Source of the DNA: Candidatus Zixiibacteriota bacterium | GTDB lineage: Bacteria > Zixibacteria > MSB-5A5 > UBA10806 | Direction: 5' to 3' | DNA length: 9,985 bases | Assembly (NCBI GenBank): GCA_003520965.1 | Contig: DOTU01000313.1 | Location: 1-9,985 of the forward strand | In this document: positions 5,731 to 9,985 of the stretch, piece after piece | Numbering within the stretch: position 1 is the stretch's first letter | Layout: every line of letters begins with the position of its first letter | Notes under the pieces: model-generated | Databases searched by the model: none | Seen by the model: only the letters and a program-made list of their open reading frames with translations | What the model was told of the DNA's origin: nothing | Position numbers and translations under genes: made by a program

Positions 5731-6984
5731 ATGACAGAATTTACCAGAGTTGAAAAAGCTATCGAAGCTATAAAAGCAGGCAAGATGATTATCGTTGTCG
5801 ATGATGAAAGTCGCGAAAACGAGGGCGACCTTATCATGGCAGCGCAGTTCATCACGCCGGAGAGGGTCAACTTCCTGACTAAATACGGCCGAGGCCTGAT
5901 TTGTGTCCCCATGCCGGAAGAGCGCATTCAAAAGCTCCAGCTTGAGCCAATGGTCCTGATCAATACCGCCCTGCATGGCACGCGCTTCACGGTCTCCGTT
6001 GATGCCGTTCGTGGCACCACCACCGGAATTTCGGCAATGGACCGCTCAGTCACAATCAAGGCCTTGACCAATCCCGATACCGTCCCCGAAGATCTGGGGC
6101 GACCTGGCCACATATTTCCCATCGAGGCAATGGCAGGTGGCGTCCTGACTCGTGCAGGCCACACCGAGGCTTCGGTTGATCTCTGTCGTTTGGCTGGATT
6201 AGAGCCTTATGGCGTTCTCTGCGAAATTCTCGATGATGACGGCAGCATGGCCCGGCGCGATCGATTATTGCGTTTGGCTAAAGAGCATGATCTGCCGATT
6301 GTCAGCGTCGAGGAGCTGATTCGCTATCGTCGCGTCAATGAGAAAATGGTAGAGCGAGTTACTTCGGTAAATTTTCCCACCCATCATGGTACATTCAAGC
6401 TGCACCTATACCGAAGCTCTGTTGACGACCATCATCACCTGGCCCTTGAGAAAGGTGAAGTGCGCGGCAAAGAAAATGTGCTGGTCCGGGTCCACTCCTC
6501 ATGCTTGACAGGTGACGTCTTTGGTTCCTGTCGTTGTGATTGTGGGGAACAACTGGTCAAAGCAATGGAGATGATTGAGGAAGAGGGCTTGGGCGTAGTG
6601 CTTTATATGAGACAGGAAGGTAGAGGCATCGGCCTGGCAAATAAAATTTTAGCCTATAAGCTTCAGGATCAGGGACGCGATACGGTCGAGGCCAACGCCG
6701 ATCTCGGTTTCCCCGCCGATTTGAGGGATTATGGTATCGGCGCTCAGATCCTCTCCGATCTCGGCCTGACCACTATCCGGCTAATCACCAATAACCCCAA
6801 AAAGATCGTAGGTCTTGAGGGGTACAACCTGACAGTCACAGGTCGAGTGTCGATTCAGATAGTACCCAATAAGCATAATGCCCATTATCTCGAAACAAAG
6901 CGCGATAAGTTGGGGCACCTTCTGGATATGCTGCCAAATGGTAATGAACAAAACGTCGATAAGAAAAATCCAACCGCGAGGTAA
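5731..6984 (+). CDS. ribBA: Bifunctional DHBP synthase / GTP cyclohydrolase II RibBA
   Basis: One 417-residue protein for the two entry steps: the N-terminal DHBP synthase makes 3,4-dihydroxy-2-butanone 4-phosphate from ribulose 5-phosphate, and the C-terminal GTP cyclohydrolase II opens GTP to the diaminopyrimidine. The DHBP domain (about 1-200) shows DDESRENEGD at 24-33, DRSVTI at 104-109, and RAGHTEASVDL at 141-151 with H144; E165 lies in GVLCEILDDDG. The GCH II domain (about 207-405) shows CLTGDVFGSCRCDCGEQL from 258, with zinc cysteines C258, C269 and C271, then RQEGRGIGL at 294-302, DLRDYGIGAQIL at 330-341 and NNPKKIVGLEGY at 354-365. All key residues of both halves are there, so both activities are expected. 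I chose the ATG at 5731 because it has the GAGG site just upstream and matches family starts; TTG 5686 and ATG 5710 would add unconserved residues and overlap the hairpin. The last codons hold the ribH ribosome site. Confidence 0.96.
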   Translation: MTEFTRVEKAIEAIKAGKMIIVVDDESRENEGDLIMAAQFITPERVNFLTKYGRGLICVPMPEERIQKLQLEPMVLINTALHGTRFTVSVDAVRGTTTGISAMDRSVTIKALTNPDTVPEDLGRPGHIFPIEAMAGGVLTRAGHTEASVDLCRLAGLEPYGVLCEILDDDGSMARRDRLLRLAKEHDLPIVSVEELIRYRRVNEKMVERVTSVNFPTHHGTFKLHLYRSSVDDHHHLALEKGEVRGKENVLVRVHSSCLTGDVFGSCRCDCGEQLVKAMEMIEEEGLGVVLYMRQEGRGIGLANKILAYKLQDQGRDTVEANADLGFPADLRDYGIGAQILSDLGLTTIRLITNNPKKIVGLEGYNLTVTGRVSIQIVPNKHNAHYLETKRDKLGHLLDMLPNGNEQNVDKKNPTAR

Positions 6985-6987
6985 AAC

Positions 6988-7452
6988 ATGGTAAAGGAAA
7001 TTGGAGGCGAATTAAACGCCGCAGGGAAAAAGTTCGCAATCGTCGTTTCGAGGTTCAACGACTTCTTAACTACCAAACTTAAGGACGGTGCTATCGATTG
7101 CCTTCTGCGTCATGGGGCAGCCGAAGGCGATGTCACTGTCGTCTGGGTACCCGGGTCTTATGAGATCCCCTATGTTGCCGGAAAGTTGGCTGACCCGAAA
7201 AAGTATGACGCCGTTATCTGCCTGGGTGCTGTAATCCGCGGGCAAACGCCGCATTTCGATTATATCGCCTCCGAAACAGCCAAGGGAATCGCTCGTATTG
7301 GCACCGAGAAATCTTACCCGGCCATCTACGGAATCATTACCGCCGATAATCTTGAGCAGGCCATCGAGCGGGCTGGTACCAAGCAGGGCAACAAAGGCTT
7401 TCAGGCGGCATTAACTGCCATCGAGATGGTTAATCTGTACGGCAAAATCTAA
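6988..7452 (+). CDS. ribH: 6,7-dimethyl-8-ribityllumazine synthase (riboflavin synthase beta)
   Basis: Condenses the pyrimidine intermediate with 3,4-dihydroxy-2-butanone 4-phosphate to give ribityllumazine, the substrate of RibE. The 154 residues match the family length. Visible motifs: SRFN at 21-24, VPGSYEIP at 54-61, GAVIRGQTPHFDY at 80-92 with the catalytic-site H89, ERAGTKQGNKG at 127-137, and the C-terminal GKI. Family members usually assemble into pentamers or 60-subunit capsids; which applies here cannot be seen. GAGG at 6978-6981, inside the end of ribBA, lies six bases before the ATG. The stop codon overlaps the nusB start by one base. Confidence 0.97.
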   Translation: MVKEIGGELNAAGKKFAIVVSRFNDFLTTKLKDGAIDCLLRHGAAEGDVTVVWVPGSYEIPYVAGKLADPKKYDAVICLGAVIRGQTPHFDYIASETAKGIARIGTEKSYPAIYGIITADNLEQAIERAGTKQGNKGFQAALTAIEMVNLYGKI

Positions 7453-7886
7453 TGGGACAGAGACGAAAAGCCAGAGAGGCTGCCCTGGAGTGCCTGTACA
7501 GCTATGAGATTCGCGGAAATGTAAGCGTTGATGAGGTCTTCCCTTATTCCCAGGAACGCCATCAACTTGATAAGGAAGGCTCCGATTTTGCGCTGGCGCT
7601 TCTTCGTAAAACAACTGAAAATATTACCGAACTCGATAGCGTCATTGCTCGGCATATCGATAATTGGGACATGGCGCGCCTGGCAACTATCGATCGGAAT
7701 ATTCTTCGGTTAGGCTTGGCGGAATTGCATTATTTTCCTGAAATCCCCAAGAAAGTTACTATTGACGAAGCTATTGAGCTTGCCAAGCTATATGGTTCCG
7801 CAGATTCCGGACGTTTCGTAAACGGTGTTCTAGATGCTCTAAGTAAGGATATGCAGGGGAGAGAGGCAAACAGTGATCCGAATTAA
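7452..7886 (+). CDS. nusB: Transcription antitermination factor NusB
   Basis: NusB binds boxA RNA with NusE (S10) and joins the antitermination complex on rRNA operons. The 144 residues are typical in size and all-helical in character. The N-terminus RRKAREAALECLYSYE (4-19) is the boxA-binding basic helix, and the C-terminal half has NWDMARLATIDRNILRLGLAEL around 71-92, IPKKVTIDEAIELAKLY at 98-114 and RFVNGVLDAL at 121-130, all characteristic. The ATG shares one base with the ribH stop (TAATG) and has no clear Shine-Dalgarno sequence of its own, so it is probably translated by coupling. Linkage of ribH and nusB is widespread in bacteria. It would be under FMN riboswitch control unless an internal promoter exists; I see none. 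No clear terminator follows. Confidence 0.96.
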   Translation: MGQRRKAREAALECLYSYEIRGNVSVDEVFPYSQERHQLDKEGSDFALALLRKTTENITELDSVIARHIDNWDMARLATIDRNILRLGLAELHYFPEIPKKVTIDEAIELAKLYGSADSGRFVNGVLDALSKDMQGREANSDPN

Positions 7887-7973
7887 GGCAGATCGATTGT
7901 TTGTTAGTAAGCGCGGCTTCTTTGCCTCAAGATTGACCCGATTCCTGGCTTGGATGGCCTAATCTAATTGGGG

Positions 7974-8001
7974 TTGACTTTGATATAATAATTGATAAAT
8001 T
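7974..8001 (+). promoter_or_regulatory. Promoter region of the methyltransferase gene
   Basis: Two overlapping readings are possible. TTGACT at 7974-7979 with a 16-base spacer and TAAATT at 7996-8001 is one. The other is an extended -10 element, TGATATAAT at 7981-7989 (TGN plus a perfect TATAAT), without a good -35 box. Start points would be near 8008 or 7996, both compatible with translation from 8038 and not with a normal leader for the ATG at 8002. Confidence 0.6.
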
Positions 8002-8037
8002 ATGGAGATAGCGCCCGAAAGGTGCTTTTTTCTAAAT

Positions 8038-8772
8038 ATGAGTGACGATAGATTACAGACTGAAATTGAGGCCTTTGATGATACCCAGGCCTACCTGGAA
8101 CTCATGGCCCGACCCTATACCCGGCGCCTGAAAGCTGAGGTTGATAAGTATATGGCCTCCCAAAACCTTAAGGGAGCCACGATCCTCGAACTCGGCTGTG
8201 GTATTTCCGAACATGCAAACCGGTTCAACCACGATAACCTGATGGTCGTAACCGATATAACCAAATCGTTGGTGGAAAAAAACGATCCCCCTTCAATTCG
8301 CGCCATCTGTGATGCCCAGGTTCTACCCTTCAAGGATAAAACAGTCGATTTCATAATCTATGTCGGTATTCTGCACCATTTACCCGACCAGGTGCTCTCG
8401 CTAAACGAGGCTGCCAGGGTTTCCCGCCCCAATGGACGGATTTTCATATGCGAACCTCACCGCAGAAGCATCAATTATGTGTATTACAATCTGCGGCTTT
8501 TAACCATGCGTATCCTGGGCGTGCGCTTTGTTAAGAAACTCATCGGATGCTTTTCACCCGACGAATCGCAGCTTAATGTCAAAGCTGTCGAAAATATTTT
8601 TAACGGCGACTTTGCTAAAAAGAAATGGACTATACTTTCGTTCCGCCTGCCTCCTCTTCGTCTTTTCAAAGATTCCAAACTTGATGTTATCTTTTCGAAT
8701 TTTTTCGACAGGCTCCCGATTTTCAAGCATATCGGAACTACGGTCTTTTATGATATCAAGCGGCTAAAGTAA
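8038..8772 (+). CDS. Class I SAM-dependent methyltransferase (Methyltransf_11 type)
   Basis: A soluble protein of 244 residues with a Rossmann methyltransferase core. The SAM-binding motif I is ILELGCGISEHANRF at 49-63. The acidic end of strand 2 is VVTDI at 70-74 with D73. CDAQVLPFKDKTVDFIIYVGILHHLPD (from 91) is the motif II-IV region, and RVSRPNGRIFICEPHRR (from 127) is the typical post-motif 'LkPGG.l...EP' strand. The C-terminal third (about 145-244) is not recognisable and may hold the substrate site. Relatives act on lipids, quinones, sugars or small metabolites; the substrate cannot be told here. An in-frame ATG at 8002 would add 12 residues, but it lies in the promoter region. GAAAGGTG at 8017-8024 is a poorly spaced ribosome site for 8038, so the start is likely but not certain. 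It is not part of the rib operon by spacing (151 bases) and has its own promoter. Confidence 0.88.
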   Translation: MSDDRLQTEIEAFDDTQAYLELMARPYTRRLKAEVDKYMASQNLKGATILELGCGISEHANRFNHDNLMVVTDITKSLVEKNDPPSIRAICDAQVLPFKDKTVDFIIYVGILHHLPDQVLSLNEAARVSRPNGRIFICEPHRRSINYVYYNLRLLTMRILGVRFVKKLIGCFSPDESQLNVKAVENIFNGDFAKKKWTILSFRLPPLRLFKDSKLDVIFSNFFDRLPIFKHIGTTVFYDIKRLK

Positions 8773-8795
8773 TATTGATAAACGGGGATTTGATA

Positions 8796-8824
8796 TTGAC
8801 TCTCGTGGCATCTTATCATCTAAT
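8796..8824 (+). promoter_or_regulatory. Promoter of the DUF2723 gene
   Basis: TTGACT at 8796-8801, a 17-base spacer and TCTAAT at 8819-8824 match 10 of 12 consensus positions. A start near 8831 would leave a leader of about 29 bases before the ATG at 8860. Confidence 0.7.
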
Positions 8825-8859
8825 GGTTTTGCCCTTCTCGCCAATTAAGATTTTATCGA

Positions 8860-9985
8860 ATGAAATTATATAAAGATAAATATTTCCTGTGGCTTTCGCT
8901 CGCTGCGGCCCTCGTCAGCTTTGTATTCTATTATATTACCAAAGCCCCTACAGTCTCCTTTTGGGACTGCGGCGAATTCATCGCTACGTCATACATTATG
9001 GGTATTCCTCATCCACCGGGGAATCCGCTTTTTGTTATCATCGGAAGGTTTTTCTCAATGCTGCCGCTGGCGGCCGACATCGCCGTGAGGGTTAATCTTA
9101 TCTCGGTAATCAGCTCAGCGGCATCGGTATTTGTGGCCTTTTGGTTAATTTTAAGGCTTGCGATTGGAAATAGAGAGAACCCGCCTGACAGGGCGGCTCG
9201 TATCGGTTTGGGTATCGGCGCTTTTGCCGGATCACTCATCATGGGTTTTTCGAACACCTTCTGGAGCAATGCCGTTGAAGCCGAGGTTTACGGCTTAGCA
9301 ATGCTGTTGATGCTGATCGTAACCTATCTGGCGCTCATCTGGTCGCAAAATACTGAGAAGCCCGGAAACGATCGCTGGCTCCTGCTGATATCATACCTGC
9401 TTTGGATTTCGCTTGGTATACATTTGACGACATTTATTATTACAATTCCCCTGATGCTCTATTTAGCTTACATCGACTATGTTAAAAACGGCCTTGAGCG
9501 TTGGCCGATTTGGATTGTTATGCTGCTCTTTGTCCTATATGCTGTGCCTCTCCAAACCCAGATTTTATCAATTATTGGGATAAATATCAGAGCGTACGAG
9601 TTGGAATCATTCTTCATTATTATGGGCCTGCTCTTTTCGGCGTCCCTGGTTATGTTTTTTATTACTCGCAGCCGCGGCCAGGAAAGTGTCCGTATTTGGG
9701 GTCTGACATTGGCCATATTTGCCTTTGGAGTTTTAGGGTATTCAAATCAGGTTTATATACCGCTTCGCGCTTCGGAGAAACCGGCGATCAATGAAAATGA
9801 CCCTTCCGATTGGTCCAGGTTCAAGGCCTTTTTGGAGCGTAAGCAATATGGCCAGGAATCGATGATTACCCGCATGTTTCATCGGCGGGCAACCTGGGAA
9901 AACCAATTTATCTCCCATCCTGATTTTGGCCTTTTTCATCTTTTAACGAAACAGTTTGCCTCTCCTGACGCCAAGCTGACACTCT
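8860..9985 (+). CDS. DUF2723 polytopic membrane protein, GT-C glycosyltransferase-like (partial, runs off the window)
   Basis: The reading frame is open from the ATG at 8860 to the window edge: 375 codons without a stop. It is an N-terminal part, since DUF2723 proteins are usually far longer. The first helix spans about 8-27. The first outside loop has SFWDCGEFI (33-41) and GIPHPPGNPLF (48-58), the hallmark of DUF2723, with acidic D36 and E39 placed like the catalytic acidic pair of GT-C enzymes. NAVEAEVYGL at 137-146 is a second family motif. About nine hydrophobic segments lie between 8 and 297, then a hydrophilic stretch begins (RASEKPAINENDPSDW from 304). The DUF2723 protein TMEM260 of animals is a protein O-mannosyltransferase, so glycan transfer from a lipid-linked sugar is a reasonable inference here; no activity is proven by the sequence. 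The ribosome site is weak (TTAAGA, over ten bases upstream). It has its own promoter and follows a methyltransferase gene on the same strand. Confidence 0.9.
   Translation, partial: MKLYKDKYFLWLSLAAALVSFVFYYITKAPTVSFWDCGEFIATSYIMGIPHPPGNPLFVIIGRFFSMLPLAADIAVRVNLISVISSAASVFVAFWLILRLAIGNRENPPDRAARIGLGIGAFAGSLIMGFSNTFWSNAVEAEVYGLAMLLMLIVTYLALIWSQNTEKPGNDRWLLLISYLLWISLGIHLTTFIITIPLMLYLAYIDYVKNGLERWPIWIVMLLFVLYAVPLQTQILSIIGINIRAYELESFFIIMGLLFSASLVMFFITRSRGQESVRIWGLTLAIFAFGVLGYSNQVYIPLRASEKPAINENDPSDWSRFKAFLERKQYGQESMITRMFHRRATWENQFISHPDFGLFHLLTKQFASPDAKLTL

Noticed and set aside
7863..7928. Inverted repeat GAGGCAAA (7863-7870) and TTTGCCTC (7921-7928) around the nusB stop
   Set aside because: The arms are only eight bases and 50 bases apart with no T-tract, so a terminator or other structure is not supported; it may be chance.
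7991..8782. Shared nonamer ATTGATAAA at 7991-7999 and 8774-8782 upstream of the last two genes
   Set aside because: AT-rich and short; position relative to the promoters differs, so a common operator is not supported.
1..9985. Search for CRISPR arrays, tRNA or rRNA genes, insertion sequences and phage genes
   Set aside because: No regular direct repeats with spacers, no transposase or integrase frames, and no tRNA- or rRNA-like sequence were seen; the protein-level repeats of the LVIVD gene explain the repeated DNA there.

Overview
This window reads as part of the chromosome of an uncultured or little-studied bacterium, probably from the Fibrobacteres-Chlorobi-Bacteroidetes (FCB) superphylum or an allied candidate phylum. 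The main clue is a secreted LVIVD-repeat protein that ends in a type IX secretion (Por) sorting domain of the 'NYPNPFNPST...IYDxxGRxV...GxY' kind. Such domains are common in Bacteroidota, Zixibacteria, Marinimicrobia and related lineages. A DUF2723 membrane protein fits the same range. A Zixibacteria-like origin is my guess; no marker gene here settles it.

All recognised genes are on the + strand. Positions 1-550 hold no convincing gene, only an unusual pair of overlapping palindromes near the left edge and a promoter plus a strong Shine-Dalgarno sequence for the next gene. Then come the LVIVD/T9SS surface protein (551-2656) with a clear intrinsic terminator, and an EamA/DMT-family permease (start placed at 2781). 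A spacer follows with a heptamer tandem repeat and an inverted repeat. The centre is a complete riboflavin operon: promoter, FMN riboswitch and intrinsic terminator, then ribD-ribE-ribBA-ribH-nusB (3975-7886), tightly packed and partly overlapping. To the right are a SAM-dependent methyltransferase (8038-8772) and the N-terminal 375 residues of a DUF2723 GT-C-like membrane protein that runs off the window.

The rib operon is a functional unit. RibBA supplies both branches: GTP cyclohydrolase II for the pyrimidine branch and DHBP synthase for the four-carbon unit. RibD carries out deamination and reduction, RibH (lumazine synthase) joins the branches, and RibE (riboflavin synthase) makes riboflavin. 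FMN feeds back through the riboswitch. The pyrimidine phosphatase and the flavokinase/FAD synthetase are not in the window. NusB, a transcription antitermination factor, rides at the end, a common arrangement.

The intergenic regions repeatedly show sigma70-type promoters close to TTGACA-N17-TATAAT. One is a perfect 12/12 match and overlaps the longest possible reading frame of the permease. This implies a start at 2781 and a leaderless or nearly leaderless mRNA.

I see no phage, IS element, CRISPR array, tRNA or rRNA, and no clear candidate for a wholly undescribed system. The points most worth a second look are the leaderless permease promoter, the riboswitch terminator whose U-tract abuts the ribD start codon, the nested palindromes at 45-83, the 14-unit LVIVD architecture, and the DUF2723 protein as a possible bacterial relative of protein O-mannosyltransferases.
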